A stretch of DNA of 64,000 nt from Parabacteroides sp. PF5-6 (GTDB taxonomy: Bacteria > Bacteroidota > Bacteroidia > Bacteroidales > Tannerellaceae). The stretch lies in assembly GCF_029504695.1 (NCBI RefSeq), contig NZ_JAQFIN010000007.1, positions 122,425-186,424 on the forward strand, given 5' to 3'. Positions 29,186 to 39,100 of this stretch are shown one piece after another. The notes under the pieces were generated by a model. That model saw only the letters and a list, made by a program, of their open reading frames with translations. It did no database searches and had not been told where the DNA came from. The first letter of the stretch is position 1; each line of letters starts with the position of its first letter. Made by a program: the position numbers and the translations under genes.

Positions 29186-30853
29186 TCAATTTTCAACTTT
29201 CAACTGATGATAGTATGCTTTCAATAGGCGTATGTCTTCGGCTTTATCGGTAAAGACCTCCAGTAATTGAGGGGCTTCACTCTCTGTTTGCACAAATGCG
29301 GGCAGGGCTGCCGTCAGCTCTTCCTCGTTCCGTATGGCGGTGTAAAGGAAGCCACGTTCTTCAGCCCAGCCTTTGGCGGTGGCCGAATGGGTGGCAGTCA
29401 CAAAACGCTGGGTCTCTTCCGGCATATCGAAGCCGGGGATCGCCTGGAAGATCTCACCGCCGCCGTTGTTGATCAACAGGATCCGTACATTCGGGCGGAT
29501 ATGGGCGTGCCACAGGGCGTTCATATCATAGAAGAAACTCAGGTCGCCCAACACGATAAAGTTAAGCTTGTCCGAGCCATAGGCATAACCCAATGCCGTC
29601 GATAAGGAACCGTCGATACCGGCCGTGCCCCGGTTGCCCAATACTTCCACCTCTTCGGGCACGGTATAGAGTTGCGCGTAACGGATAGGGGAGCTATTGC
29701 CCAGATGCAGGGCGCAAGGCACGGGTAAGGAATGGATCAATGCGCCGATGGCAGCCATCTCGGAATAGGCAAACTCCGGCGCGGAGATATTGCGCGAGAG
29801 CGTTTCCCAGAGTTGGGGATACGGACAAGGCCGGTTCTCCATCAGGGGAGCCACCTTCTCGATAAACTCGAAAGGATCGATCTCGATCACTGTTGTCAGG
29901 CAACCGAACTGATCGATCACTTCTCCGTCGAGGGAGATATGCCAATGCTCTTGGGGCGGGTGGTTGCGCAGAAATTTCTTTAATCGCTTGGAAACGGTAT
30001 GCCCACCGTAGGTGATGACCAGTTCCGGCTTCAGTTTCTCCTTTTCCTCTTCCGAGAGGGTATAGAGGAGGGTGTCGAAGTTGCGGATCGCCATGCCGGG
30101 AATGGTCCGGTTGCCCAGATGTTCCGTCAGCCAGGCGAAATGTTTGTATATCAATTTGCTGATCTTCTTCTCGAAGAGGTAGATCATCGTCATCTGCCCG
30201 ACCACCATCAGGCGGCGGTTGTATTTATTCAATCGGGCGATCAGTTCGTTGTAGTCCCTGTCGTACACATTCAGTCCCTGGTAACGGGTGATTGTCCGTA
30301 CTTCCGGTAACGCCGGGGTAGTGAAACTGAACAGCGGTTCGTTCAATGGAACGTTGATATGTACCGGTCCTTTGCCGTGGTGACTGAGTGCCAATAAGGC
30401 TTCGTTGATCAAGCGGTTGCCATACAATCTGTCCTCTTCGGTATTGCCTTCGGGCAGGTTGACGGATTTCTTGACCAGTGAACCGAATACCTGGGGTTGG
30501 GGAATGGTTTGCCCGTCCATCTGTCCGATCCTTCCTTGTGGCCGGTCGGCAGAGATGACAATCAGAGGGATCTGTTGGTAAAAGGCTTCCGCTACGGCCG
30601 GATGCATATTCAGTAAGGCCGTGCCAGAGGTGCAGACCACCGCTGCCGGTTTGCCGCCGTGCAACGCCAGCCCCATAGCAAAGAAGCCGGCGCTCCGTTC
30701 ATCCGTCACCGAATGGCAATTGAAATACGTATGCGAAACAAACGTATGTACGATCGGGGAGTTTCGACTCCCCGGACACAATACAATGTTTTTTACTTCA
30801 TGTTCTTTCAGCAAAGCTACAAGCTGAAGGATGGAATTCTTGTCTGTAAACAC
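29186..30853 (-). CDS. menD: 2-Succinyl-5-enolpyruvyl-6-hydroxy-3-cyclohexene-1-carboxylate synthase
   Basis: MenD is the thiamine-diphosphate enzyme that joins isochorismate and 2-oxoglutarate. I choose the GTG at 30853 (555 residues), because the protein family begins at [14 protein letters not shown]; the frame is open further upstream but that part overlaps menF. Motifs include [11 protein letters not shown] near the N-terminus, the conserved [17 protein letters not shown], and the ThDP site [12 protein letters not shown]...[11 protein letters not shown]. The gap after menF is 23 bp and consists of AATTATGAATT-type repeat. The C-terminus QLKVEN is encoded by repeat sequence. Confidence 0.95.
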   Translation of the reverse strand: MFTDKNSILQLVALLKEHEVKNIVLCPGSRNSPIVHTFVSHTYFNCHSVTDERSAGFFAMGLALHGGKPAAVVCTSGTALLNMHPAVAEAFYQQIPLIVISADRPQGRIGQMDGQTIPQPQVFGSLVKKSVNLPEGNTEEDRLYGNRLINEALLALSHHGKGPVHINVPLNEPLFSFTTPALPEVRTITRYQGLNVYDRDYNELIARLNKYNRRLMVVGQMTMIYLFEKKISKLIYKHFAWLTEHLGNRTIPGMAIRNFDTLLYTLSEEEKEKLKPELVITYGGHTVSKRLKKFLRNHPPQEHWHISLDGEVIDQFGCLTTVIEIDPFEFIEKVAPLMENRPCPYPQLWETLSRNISAPEFAYSEMAAIGALIHSLPVPCALHLGNSSPIRYAQLYTVPEEVEVLGNRGTAGIDGSLSTALGYAYGSDKLNFIVLGDLSFFYDMNALWHAHIRPNVRILLINNGGGEIFQAIPGFDMPEETQRFVTATHSATAKGWAEERGFLYTAIRNEEELTAALPAFVQTESEAPQLLEVFTDKAEDIRLLKAYYHQLKVEN

Positions 30854-30876
30854 GAATCTTAATTCTGAATTATGAA

Positions 30877-31938
30877 TTATGAGATGATGGATTTCATCGT
30901 CCACATCTTTTCTTCCGTTTCCTGCCATTCCTCGTTGACGATGGAATTGTTCAACAATCCGCTGCCGGCAAACAAGGTAAGGATCTTTTCTCCGATTTCT
31001 ACGCAACGCAGGTTGACATAGAGATCGGTCTTACCTTCCGGCCGCAGCCAGCCCAGGAATCCGGAGTAATACTGCCGGTTGTATCCTTCGTTATCAATGA
31101 TAAACCAGAAGGCATCTTGCTTGGGCAGTCCGCAGACCGCCGGTGTCGGATGCAGTAACTTCAACAGGTCGCCAATATAATCGGCATCCGATAAGGTAAA
31201 GTCGAAGTCCGTACGCAGATGGGACAGTTCTCCGGCTTTGATGGCATAAGGACCTTTTTGTTGAGATTCGATACCTACCGCTTCGAGCTGTTGGCGGATA
31301 TAATTGGCCACCAACTCCTGTTCGTAGTAGTTCTTTTCACTCCAGACCATGGGTAAAGCTCCTTTGATCAAGGGTTGTGTACCAGCCAGGGCTACCGTAT
31401 GCCAGTTGCCGCCTTCACCGGAGAGTAAGACTTCCGGTGTGCTGCCGACCCAGGTGCCTGTGACCGGGGTATGGAACAGGTAGACATACGAACGGGTATA
31501 GCGTTCGCAAGCTTTCCGGAGGGTCGCTGCCGGTGAGAAGTCCTCCGGCCGTTGCAGCTTCAGTTCCCGCGAGAGAACGATTTTGTCTAAGTCGTTGTAC
31601 AGTAACGGTTCCATAAACTTATGAAAACGTTTCTTGTACCGGGGAGAGATCGTTGGTATCTCCGGGCAACCGCTACTCTCATTGGTGAAAAAGTCTTCCG
31701 GCAGTTCCCAGGTTGTTTCTTCCCCATGAAGACAAAGGATAGGACATTTGCGGGATACACCAAATGGCGCGATGACATACCCATCCATCCCATTGAGCGC
31801 TTCCACTTCATAAAAAATCTCTACCGCATCGTCTTCGGCCCCCACAAAATGGAGTGTATTCTCGCCCGGGTTGCGATAAACCACGATGTTGCGGTTTTCC
31901 AAAATAGCCGTATCAATGGCTGAATAAACACTTTCCAT
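30877..31938 (-). CDS. menF: Isochorismate synthase
   Basis: A 353-residue chorismate-utilising enzyme that opens the menaquinone branch by converting chorismate to isochorismate. Conserved segments: [11 protein letters not shown] (substrate-site region), [35 protein letters not shown] and the C-terminal [20 protein letters not shown]. It is shorter than the E. coli enzyme but normal for Bacteroidetes. It starts 11 bp after the HAD-thioesterase stop, so the two are in one operon. Salicylate synthase is an alternative family function, but menD next door makes menF the better call. Confidence 0.95.
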   Translation of the reverse strand: MESVYSAIDTAILENRNIVVYRNPGENTLHFVGAEDDAVEIFYEVEALNGMDGYVIAPFGVSRKCPILCLHGEETTWELPEDFFTNESSGCPEIPTISPRYKKRFHKFMEPLLYNDLDKIVLSRELKLQRPEDFSPAATLRKACERYTRSYVYLFHTPVTGTWVGSTPEVLLSGEGGNWHTVALAGTQPLIKGALPMVWSEKNYYEQELVANYIRQQLEAVGIESQQKGPYAIKAGELSHLRTDFDFTLSDADYIGDLLKLLHPTPAVCGLPKQDAFWFIIDNEGYNRQYYSGFLGWLRPEGKTDLYVNLRCVEIGEKILTLFAGSGLLNNSIVNEEWQETEEKMWTMKSIIS

Positions 31939-31949
31939 AACTAATCATT

Positions 31950-33182
31950 TTATCTTTTCTTTATTACACTATTTACTACGCGAACAGAGGATACCAGTTT
32001 GTCGGTCGATGTATAGATGTTCACATCCCATACATGCGAAGAGCGTCCCTTGTGGATGATGGTGGCCACGGCTCTGACCGTATCTCCTTCGTGTGCCGAA
32101 GAGAGATGGTTGCCGCTGACCTGCATACCGACGACAATCTCATCGGGCTTGGCGATCACCATCGAACCCAGTCCGGCAACGGTCTCCGCCAATGCCAGGG
32201 TCGCTCCTCCGTGCAGGATGCCAAACGGCTGACGCGTACGCACATCCACCGGCATGGTGGCTTCCACCCGGTCTTGTGAGGCATACGTATATTGAATCCC
32301 CAGGTTGCCCATCAAGGCATGGCGGGCGCGGGCGTTCAATTCGTCGATCGGGATAAATGTCTCCCGGATCTCTGCCAATACCCATTTCTCCAGGGCGGCG
32401 GCGACACCGTCTTCTTCGTTCGACAGGGTGATATAGTCGGCACAACTCTTCACCGAGTCCTGCGCATTGCCCATGGCGATACCCATACCGGCCAACTGTA
32501 ACATCGGTATATCACAGATGCCTTCGCCGATGGCGATCACTTCCTCTTTGTCTACCTTCAATTTGTCCATCAGGAAGGCAAGCGTATTGCCTTTGTTGAT
32601 GCCCGGAGGAACGACCTCCAGGAAATAACTCTCGGAAGGGAAGACATCCAATACCCCGTTTAGTCTTCTTTTCCAGTGATTTTCCAGATCGGTCAACGCT
32701 GCCTGATCGTCACTGACCAGGATACATTCATGCGGATCGAAGTCGATGGCCTGCGGGAAATCATTCACCCCGACTATCTCCAGGTGATTGATCCGCGCTT
32801 CTTCCTGGATATGGATATTATCCGGAGAATCGGTTATGATCTTATCTTGCTTATAGGTGAATAGGGGAAATTGATTCTTTTTTGCTTTTTTGTTCAGGTA
32901 CGGAATAAGCTCCTGATTGATCTTTTTCTCATAAAAAACTTCCCCGGATTGCATATTCAGGATCTCCCCTCCGTTGTACGACATGATATATCCGCTATAG
33001 GTATCCAGTTCCAACGCTTTGGCTATTGGGAGTAAACCATGCGTGGGACGACCTGAAGCCAATACGAGATGCATACCCATTTGCTGCACTTTCATCAGGG
33101 CCGCAGTAGTCCCGGGTGTTAATTCTTTATTCTCATTCAGTAGGGTTCCGTCGACGTCTAATACTAATAGTTTATACTTCAT
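31950..33182 (-). CDS. HAD phosphatase / hotdog thioesterase fusion, likely MenI
   Basis: 410 residues with two domains. Residues 1 to about 270 are a Cof-type HAD-IIB hydrolase (LDVDGTLLNENKEL, LASGRP, IAIGEGICDIPMLQLAGMGIAMGNA). Residues of about 280-410 are a hotdog thioesterase closely resembling E. coli YdiI/MenI: EATMPVDVRTRQPFGILHGGATLALAE contains the HGG turn and the catalytic-type Glu. YdiI hydrolyses 1,4-dihydroxy-2-naphthoyl-CoA, the step after MenB. As the first gene of the men operon this domain very probably performs that step. The HAD domain's substrate is unknown. Confidence 0.9.
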   Translation of the reverse strand: MKYKLLVLDVDGTLLNENKELTPGTTAALMKVQQMGMHLVLASGRPTHGLLPIAKALELDTYSGYIMSYNGGEILNMQSGEVFYEKKINQELIPYLNKKAKKNQFPLFTYKQDKIITDSPDNIHIQEEARINHLEIVGVNDFPQAIDFDPHECILVSDDQAALTDLENHWKRRLNGVLDVFPSESYFLEVVPPGINKGNTLAFLMDKLKVDKEEVIAIGEGICDIPMLQLAGMGIAMGNAQDSVKSCADYITLSNEEDGVAAALEKWVLAEIRETFIPIDELNARARHALMGNLGIQYTYASQDRVEATMPVDVRTRQPFGILHGGATLALAETVAGLGSMVIAKPDEIVVGMQVSGNHLSSAHEGDTVRAVATIIHKGRSSHVWDVNIYTSTDKLVSSVRVVNSVIKKR

Positions 33183-33234
33183 AATATTGTTTTCTGGTTT
33201 CGATTACAAAGTAAATAAAAATGAGAGAGAGTGC

Positions 33235-35055
33235 CTACTGTTTTGCCCCGAAAAGTTTATTTATCAAGTCTTTTCTGCCGATTTTCTGAAGCGAATTGAT
33301 GATTTGCCGACGAAATTCAGGTTTGTACCAGAAGAAGAACTGGCGTTGGTCGAGTTTCTGCTCTTTGGTACGGGGTGTATAGACCTTTTCGAGCGTATAG
33401 GGATGGTAGCCGGTATAATAGATCTCGGTGGCTAGGGTCATAGGCGTAGGTGTGAAGTCCTGCACCTGCTCGAGTTGAAAATGCAAGCCTTTGGTGATCA
33501 CGGCCAATTCAGCCATGTCCGCTTCGGTACAGCCCGGGTGGCTCGAGATGAAGTAGGGGATAAGTTGCTGTTTCAATCCCGCCTGCTGGTTGATGCGGTC
33601 GAAGATCTTTTTGAACTGATAGAACTGTTCGAAAGGTGGTTTGCGCATGACCTTCAAGACGTTGTCCTGCGTATGCTCGGGTGCGACTTTCAACCGGCCG
33701 GAGACGTGACGACTGATCAGTTCCTCCGTATAGGTACGTGTCGATTGATTGACTTTTTCGTCGGCGTAGCGATGCAATAAGAGATCGTAACGTACGCCAC
33801 TGCCGATAAAGGATTTTTTTATTTGCGGCAACTGATCGACTGCTTTATACACTTCAAGCAAAGGGTTGTGGTCGGCATTCAGGTTCTTGCAGATCACGGG
33901 AGAGATGCACGACGGCTTTTTGCAGTTACGGCAGATCTTTTCGTCTTTCCCTTTCATCCGGTACATATTCGCCGAAGGACCACCCAGATCACTCAGATGA
34001 CCTTTGAAATCGGGCATCTCTGTGATGGCTTTGACCTCTTTGAGGATAGAGTTGAGGCTACGCGAAGCGATAAACTTCCCCTGGTGCGCGGAGATGGTGC
34101 AGAACGCGCAACCGCCGAAACAGCCCCGGTGGATATTCACCGAGAAACGGATCATCTCGAAGGCGGGGATCATTTTCCCTTTGTACTTCGGATGTGGCAG
34201 GCGGGTGTAGGGCAGGTCGAACGAAGCGTCGATCTCCTGTTCCGACATGGGCGGGTAGGGAGGATTGACCACCGTGGTCTGCCGGTCGGTCCGTTGCAGG
34301 ATCCGTTGCGCCTGGTAGCGATTTGATTGTTCTTCGATATGGCGGAAGTTCTTTGCCTGTTTCAGTTTGTCTTTCAGGCATTCCTCGTGTGAGAAAAGCT
34401 CGATATCCTCGGGCTGCGGAGTGATGTTGTCTGTCAGGTAAGCCGTTTGCGGAATATCTTTGATCGTATGGAACGACTCGCCCTTTTTCAGGCGGCGTAC
34501 CAGCTCTTTGATGGGCAATTCGCCCATGCCGTAGATCAAGAGGTCGGCGCCACTTTCCGTCAGGATACCCGGCCGGAGCTTATCCTGCCAGTAGTCGTAA
34601 TGCGTCAACCGGCGCAGAGACGCTTCGATACCACCCAATACAACCGGCGTATCGGGATAAAGCTCTTTCAGTATGCGGGTGTAGACGATCGACGGATAGT
34701 CGGGCCGCATCCCTGCCCGTCGGTCGGGGGTATAGGCATCGTCACTGCGCAACCGTTTATTGGCCGTATAATGATTGATCATCGAATCCATCGCCCCGGG
34801 TGAGACCCCAAAGAAGAGCCGGGGAACGCCCAGTTTCTTGAAGTCGCGGTAATCGCCCCGCCAGTCGGGTTGCGGCACAATGGCTACGCGAAGCCCTTCC
34901 GCCTCCAATGTCCGTCCGATCACCGCCGCGCCAAACGACGGATGATCCACATAGGCATCCCCCGAGAACAGGATCACATCCAGGTAATCCCATCCCCGCA
35001 TTTCCATCTCTTTCTTTGTTGTGGGTAGCCAGTCTGTCGGACGATACGTTTTCAT
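33235..35055 (-). CDS. YgiQ family radical SAM protein
   Basis: 606 residues. The radical SAM cluster motif is in HRGCFGGCAFC (CxxxCxxC, about residue 320). The N-terminal region has the YgiQ patterns RGWDYLDVILFSGDAYVDHPSFGAAVI and GGIEASLRRLTHYDYW, and the C-terminal part has PQIKKSFIGSGVRYDLL and KVAPEHTQDNVLKVMRKP. The family is widespread and its reaction is not established. A few extra cysteines (CRNCKKPSCISPVIC) could bind a second metal site. It has no obvious operon partner; the men operon starts 52 bp downstream. Confidence 0.93.
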   Translation of the reverse strand: MKTYRPTDWLPTTKKEMEMRGWDYLDVILFSGDAYVDHPSFGAAVIGRTLEAEGLRVAIVPQPDWRGDYRDFKKLGVPRLFFGVSPGAMDSMINHYTANKRLRSDDAYTPDRRAGMRPDYPSIVYTRILKELYPDTPVVLGGIEASLRRLTHYDYWQDKLRPGILTESGADLLIYGMGELPIKELVRRLKKGESFHTIKDIPQTAYLTDNITPQPEDIELFSHEECLKDKLKQAKNFRHIEEQSNRYQAQRILQRTDRQTTVVNPPYPPMSEQEIDASFDLPYTRLPHPKYKGKMIPAFEMIRFSVNIHRGCFGGCAFCTISAHQGKFIASRSLNSILKEVKAITEMPDFKGHLSDLGGPSANMYRMKGKDEKICRNCKKPSCISPVICKNLNADHNPLLEVYKAVDQLPQIKKSFIGSGVRYDLLLHRYADEKVNQSTRTYTEELISRHVSGRLKVAPEHTQDNVLKVMRKPPFEQFYQFKKIFDRINQQAGLKQQLIPYFISSHPGCTEADMAELAVITKGLHFQLEQVQDFTPTPMTLATEIYYTGYHPYTLEKVYTPRTKEQKLDQRQFFFWYKPEFRRQIINSLQKIGRKDLINKLFGAKQ

Positions 35056-35123
35056 AGGGGCAAAGGTAACTTCATTATTTCAAACCCGAAAATGCCGTCT
35101 ATAAATAATATATATGCCGAGAA

Positions 35124-35266
35124 TTTAAAGTGCTGATAATTGTCGGCACAAGTGCCGATATATATCAGCACAAGTGCCGATAATTATCAGCACAAGTGCC
35201 GACAGTTATCGGCACAAGTGTCGACAGTTATCGGCACAAGTGTCGACAATTATCAGCACTTTTAAA
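35124..35266. repeat. 22-bp periodic palindrome array (6.5 units)
   Basis: GCACAAGTG begins at 35146, 35168, 35190, 35212 and 35234, and a truncated GCACTT at 35256, always 22 bp apart; a degenerate unit starts at 35124. Each unit holds two palindromes, GCACAAGTGC and (C)GATAATTATC or variants. The outermost flanks are also mirror images (TTTAAAGTGC left, GCACTTTTAAA right). It fills most of the 290-bp gap upstream of the YgiQ-family gene and downstream of ispE; I see no gene there. Confidence 0.92.
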
Positions 35267-35345
35267 ATCAGGCAAAAAAGTGCTGATTCTACCAAGTCTT
35301 TCAACTCGATCGATATGGGGTATTTCCGGTTGGACGTTCCTTTTT

Positions 35346-36164
35346 TTAAGGTAAGTTTCCTTGCCAGACGAAACAATCGGGGAATTGTTCTTGCAGGCAG
35401 AGGCCGGGATCTTCGGTGAAAAGGGCAAAAACGGAAGAACCGGAGCCCGACATGGAGGCGTAGAGGGCGCCGCACTGGTAGAAATAATCTTTGATTTCGC
35501 CGATCAGCGGATAACGACTGAAGACGCTCGCTTCGAAATCGTTTACCATCCATTCGCGCCATTGGCTGACGGGCATCCGGATGATCTCTTTCAAGCTGAT
35601 TGATGGGGCTTGGGGGGTGACCTGGGCATAGGCTTCGGGGGTGGAGACCATAATATTGGGTTTGACCAGGCAGAGGTGATAACCTTTTAAGGAAAGGCTT
35701 ACCGGACTGAATATATTGCCGATTCCACCGGCAAATACGGGGGTATTACGGATAAAGAAAGGGCAATCGGCACCGATCGATGCCGCCAATTCTTCCAGGC
35801 GTTCGTCCGGGATATGCAAAGCGCAAAGTGTATTGACCAATTTGAGCATAAACGCGGCATCGGAAGAGCCACCGCCCAGTCCCGCGCCAAAAGGGATGCC
35901 TTTCATCAGGTAGATCTCCAATGGCGGGATCTCGTATTGCTCGCGCAACAGGCGCAGGGCGCGCATGACCAGGTTATCCGCTGGAGCGGCTTCCACGGGG
36001 ATGCCTTCCGAGTGGAAAACGTCCTTTTCACCGCAAAAAACAATCTCGAGCGCATCTTTTACCGGTATAGGATAAAAGATTGTTTCTATATCGTGATAAC
36101 CGTCTGGACGTTTACTGACAACGTTTAGTCCGAGGTTTATTTTTGCGTTGGGGAAAGAGAGCAT
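35346..36164 (-). CDS. ispE: 4-Diphosphocytidyl-2-C-methyl-D-erythritol kinase
   Basis: IspE phosphorylates CDP-methylerythritol in the MEP route to isoprenoids, which also supply the menaquinone side chain. The 272-residue protein has the GHMP-kinase start PNAKINLGLNV, the ATP loop PFGAGLGGGSSDAAFM and the C-terminal GSGSSVFALF. The length is normal. It stands alone on the minus strand, with a long hairpin on its upstream side and the 22-bp array downstream. Confidence 0.97.
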   Translation of the reverse strand: MLSFPNAKINLGLNVVSKRPDGYHDIETIFYPIPVKDALEIVFCGEKDVFHSEGIPVEAAPADNLVMRALRLLREQYEIPPLEIYLMKGIPFGAGLGGGSSDAAFMLKLVNTLCALHIPDERLEELAASIGADCPFFIRNTPVFAGGIGNIFSPVSLSLKGYHLCLVKPNIMVSTPEAYAQVTPQAPSISLKEIIRMPVSQWREWMVNDFEASVFSRYPLIGEIKDYFYQCGALYASMSGSGSSVFALFTEDPGLCLQEQFPDCFVWQGNLP

Positions 36165-36221
36165 GGAGTTGTTTGTTATGATTGTATGTGAATAGTGTGA
36201 AATTGGAAGATTTGCGACTCA

Positions 36222-36313
36222 TAGGTCTTTGACGTCTTTTAGGTCATTAAGGTCTTTTAGGTCAGTGAAAAAACCTAAAAGACCTTAATGACTTTAAAGA
36301 CCTAAAAGACCTT
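36222..36313. terminator. Short-word hairpin after the MFS gene
   Basis: The left arm repeats AGGTCTTTT or AGGTCATTA at 9-bp steps and the right arm repeats the complement (AAAGACCTA and AAAGACCTT), around a small loop at CAGTGAAAAA. It lies downstream of the minus-strand MFS gene and upstream of ispE, so it should separate the two transcripts. Confidence 0.75.
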
Positions 36314-36329
36314 CAAATTCCCTTCTCTT

Positions 36330-37733
36330 TTACTTCTTGATATTCGGCAGTTCCAATCCGTATCCTTTTTTCTTGTCTTCTACTTTCAGCCAGATGCCGA
36401 GGAAGAAGGCGAAGACACCGAGGCTGGCGAAGATCAGCATGGGCACGGTATAGTTATACGTCACTTCCTGTCCGGCCTGGATCGCTTCGGCTACGCCGGG
36501 GTTCGACCATACCAACGCCTTACCGATAATGATCGGGAAAAGCATCAGACCAATATTCTGGATCCAGAAGATCAAGGAGTAAGAAGAACCCAGGTAACGG
36601 TTTTCCACCAATTTGGGAACAGAAGGCCAGAGCGCTGCCGGTACGAGTGAGAAAGAGATACCCAATACCACGATTGCCGCGTATGCTACCCATTTCGTAT
36701 CGCCACTCAACGGGAAGAGGGCAAAGATCAGGTGACAGACCGTCATCAGGATTGCACCGAACATCAACATGGAAGCACCTTTCCCTTTATGGTCGAGATA
36801 CCAGCCCAGAAGTGGTGTCAATACCATCGCACCGATAGGGAACCAGGAGAAGATACCCGCCGCATCGGCCGAAGAGATATCCAGGCGGTTTTCCAACATA
36901 TTGGTGGCAAACTTCTGGAATGGGAAGATCGCGGAATAATACAATACGCAAAGGAAAGCAACGATCAGGAAGGTCTTGCTGGTCAACAGTTTGCCGATAT
37001 CGCTGATCTTGAACGGCTCTTCCGGTTCTTCGTTCATCTCGCCCAGTTGCCGGTCGAGCTTCTTATCCATAAAGAAGTAGATAATAAAGTTGAGCAGACC
37101 GATGCAGAGCAGGATACAACACAGGGTTACCGGCGTGGTAAAGGTATATTTCTCAGCCAGCCAGGGCGACATACGGAAGACGGCAAACACACCCAGACGG
37201 GCAATCGCCATCTCAAGTCCCATGGCCAATGCCAGTTCTTTGCCGCTAAACCATTTCACAATGCCTTTGGAAACGGTTACACCCGCCATTTCCACCCCGC
37301 AACCGAAGATCATAAAGCCCAGCGAAGCCAGTTTGGCGGTTGCCGGAAAAGAGGTCCAGAAAGAGTCGAGGAACGTATAAAGCCCGTTCTGGCTTTCGGC
37401 AAATACCGGGCTGATGGCATACAATTTGATCGAGGCGCCGATCACCATCACCGTAGCCGACAGGATCGCGGTAAAGCGCACGCCCATCTTATCCAGGATA
37501 ATACCGGCAAAGATCAGGAAGAGCGCGAATACATTCAGGAAATACTCCGAGCCGGCAAACGTGCCGTAGGTGTCGGCGCTCCAGTTGAGCGGCGCTTTCT
37601 CGAGCATACTCTGAAGGGGTGAAAGTACATCTACAAACATGTAGGCGAAGAACATGACGGAGGAGATCAGGATTAACGCTGTCCACCGTACAACGAATGA
37701 ATCGTTCAGTTTTTGTTTAATTAGTTCTGTCAT
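36330..37733 (-). CDS. MFS transporter, MFSD1-like
   Basis: A 467-residue, 12-helix major facilitator. The N-terminal half (FFAYMFVDVLSPLQSML, ILDKMGVRF) and the loop GWYLDHKGKGASML place it in the MFS; the overall pattern resembles the MFSD1 group, which in animals carries dipeptides out of lysosomes. That resemblance is from memory and the bacterial substrate is unknown. The start overlaps the folC stop by 4 bp, so the two genes are coupled. It ends at a strong hairpin. Confidence 0.85.
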   Translation of the reverse strand: MTELIKQKLNDSFVVRWTALILISSVMFFAYMFVDVLSPLQSMLEKAPLNWSADTYGTFAGSEYFLNVFALFLIFAGIILDKMGVRFTAILSATVMVIGASIKLYAISPVFAESQNGLYTFLDSFWTSFPATAKLASLGFMIFGCGVEMAGVTVSKGIVKWFSGKELALAMGLEMAIARLGVFAVFRMSPWLAEKYTFTTPVTLCCILLCIGLLNFIIYFFMDKKLDRQLGEMNEEPEEPFKISDIGKLLTSKTFLIVAFLCVLYYSAIFPFQKFATNMLENRLDISSADAAGIFSWFPIGAMVLTPLLGWYLDHKGKGASMLMFGAILMTVCHLIFALFPLSGDTKWVAYAAIVVLGISFSLVPAALWPSVPKLVENRYLGSSYSLIFWIQNIGLMLFPIIIGKALVWSNPGVAEAIQAGQEVTYNYTVPMLIFASLGVFAFFLGIWLKVEDKKKGYGLELPNIKK

Positions 37734-39067
37734 GATAAAGATATTAAATGTAAGTTATCGTCTTCTTCTTCTTTGAACAGGGGGAGGGCGTCGGCCACGA
37801 TGAAGTTGCTGCCGCCGATAAAGACCATATCGTGGTCGGAGGCCGTATGCATAATCTGGTAGACGGCATCGACTACGGCGGGATAGACTTCGCCTTTCAA
37901 CCCGTATTTATTCGCTTTCATCGCCAATACCTCGGCAGGCATCGCCCGGTCGGTACGGGCCTGAGTGAAATAATAGATTGCTCTGGTCGGCATCAACTGC
38001 AGGATCGCATCGGCGTCTTTGTCGTTGGACAGGCCGATAACCATGTGTAAGGCCGGCCGAGATTGTGATTCGGCATTGATATGTTGAGCCAGAAACTCCC
38101 ACGCGTCGGGGTTATGGCCGGTGTCTAATACGGTGTACGGGGTGAATAATACCTCTTGCCAACGTCCCTGCAAGCCCGTCAGTTCGGTCACCTGACCAAA
38201 GCCCGTGCGCACTTGCTCTTTCGTCACCTTGATCCCTAAACCGTCGAGTACACGCAGAGCACTTAATACCGTTAAGGTATTCTTGATCTGTACCAAACCG
38301 ATCAGTTCGCCGAAGAAAATACCGTAGTCTTTCGAGTCGTAATACCATTCTCCTTTCTCCGAGAGGTGGGCATCGCTATTGAATATCTCTTCGAAGTAGG
38401 AGGTGTACAAAGGCGCATGCATCTCATTTGCTTTCTTGCGAAAGACCTCTTCAGTCACCAGATGATTCATCTCACCGGTGACCACCGGTACTCCCTCTTT
38501 GATAATACCGGCTTTCTCGTAGGCGATCTCGCCTATGGTCTCGCCCAGAAACTGGGTATGGTCCTTACTGATATTGGTGATAATGCTCAGGATAGGTGTA
38601 ATGATATTCGTGCTGTCCAGCCGACCGCCCAGCCCCACTTCGATAAGAGCGATATCGACTTCCATGGCGCGGAAATAGTCGAACGCCATCGAAGAGGTCA
38701 GTTCGAAGAAAGAAGGATGGAGCGGCTCGAATGCCTTTTTGTATTTTTGCACGAACTCCACGACATAGTATTCGGAGATCATCTCGCCGTTGACTCGTAT
38801 CCGTTCGCGGAAATCAACCAGGTGTGGAGAGGTGTATAGGCCTACTTTGTAACCAGCCGTTTGCAAGACTGCCGCCAGGGTATGACAGACGGAACCTTTG
38901 CCGTTGGTTCCTCCCACATGGATGGTTTTATACGCTTGGTGCGGATGGTCTAACAGGTTGTCTAAAGCAATAGACGTAGCAAGACCCGGTTTGTATGCGG
39001 AAGCACCGCTGTGTTGATAGACAGGAGTGCTGGTATAGAGATAATTCAGTGTTTCTTCGTAGGTCAT
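37730..39067 (-). CDS. folC: Dihydrofolate synthase / folylpolyglutamate synthase
   Basis: FolC adds glutamate to dihydropteroate and to tetrahydrofolates. The 445 residues carry the Mur-ligase-type P-loop GTNGKGSVCHTL (about residue 52), the conserved EVGLGGRLDSTN, the SKDHTQFLG block and the LDTGHNPDAW segment in the C-terminal domain. The length is normal. It lies 34 bp downstream of the toxin gene and is coupled to the MFS gene that follows. Confidence 0.97.
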   Translation of the reverse strand: MTYEETLNYLYTSTPVYQHSGASAYKPGLATSIALDNLLDHPHQAYKTIHVGGTNGKGSVCHTLAAVLQTAGYKVGLYTSPHLVDFRERIRVNGEMISEYYVVEFVQKYKKAFEPLHPSFFELTSSMAFDYFRAMEVDIALIEVGLGGRLDSTNIITPILSIITNISKDHTQFLGETIGEIAYEKAGIIKEGVPVVTGEMNHLVTEEVFRKKANEMHAPLYTSYFEEIFNSDAHLSEKGEWYYDSKDYGIFFGELIGLVQIKNTLTVLSALRVLDGLGIKVTKEQVRTGFGQVTELTGLQGRWQEVLFTPYTVLDTGHNPDAWEFLAQHINAESQSRPALHMVIGLSNDKDADAILQLMPTRAIYYFTQARTDRAMPAEVLAMKANKYGLKGEVYPAVVDAVYQIMHTASDHDMVFIGGSNFIVADALPLFKEEEDDNLHLISLS

Positions 39068-39100
39068 ATTGTGAATTGAAGTTTTTTTATCCTATGAGCG

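Noticed and set aside
30854..31006. Extended MenD N-terminus from an ATG at 31006
   Set aside because: It would overlap menF by about 130 bp and adds residues unlike MenD; the GTG at 30853 gives the family start.
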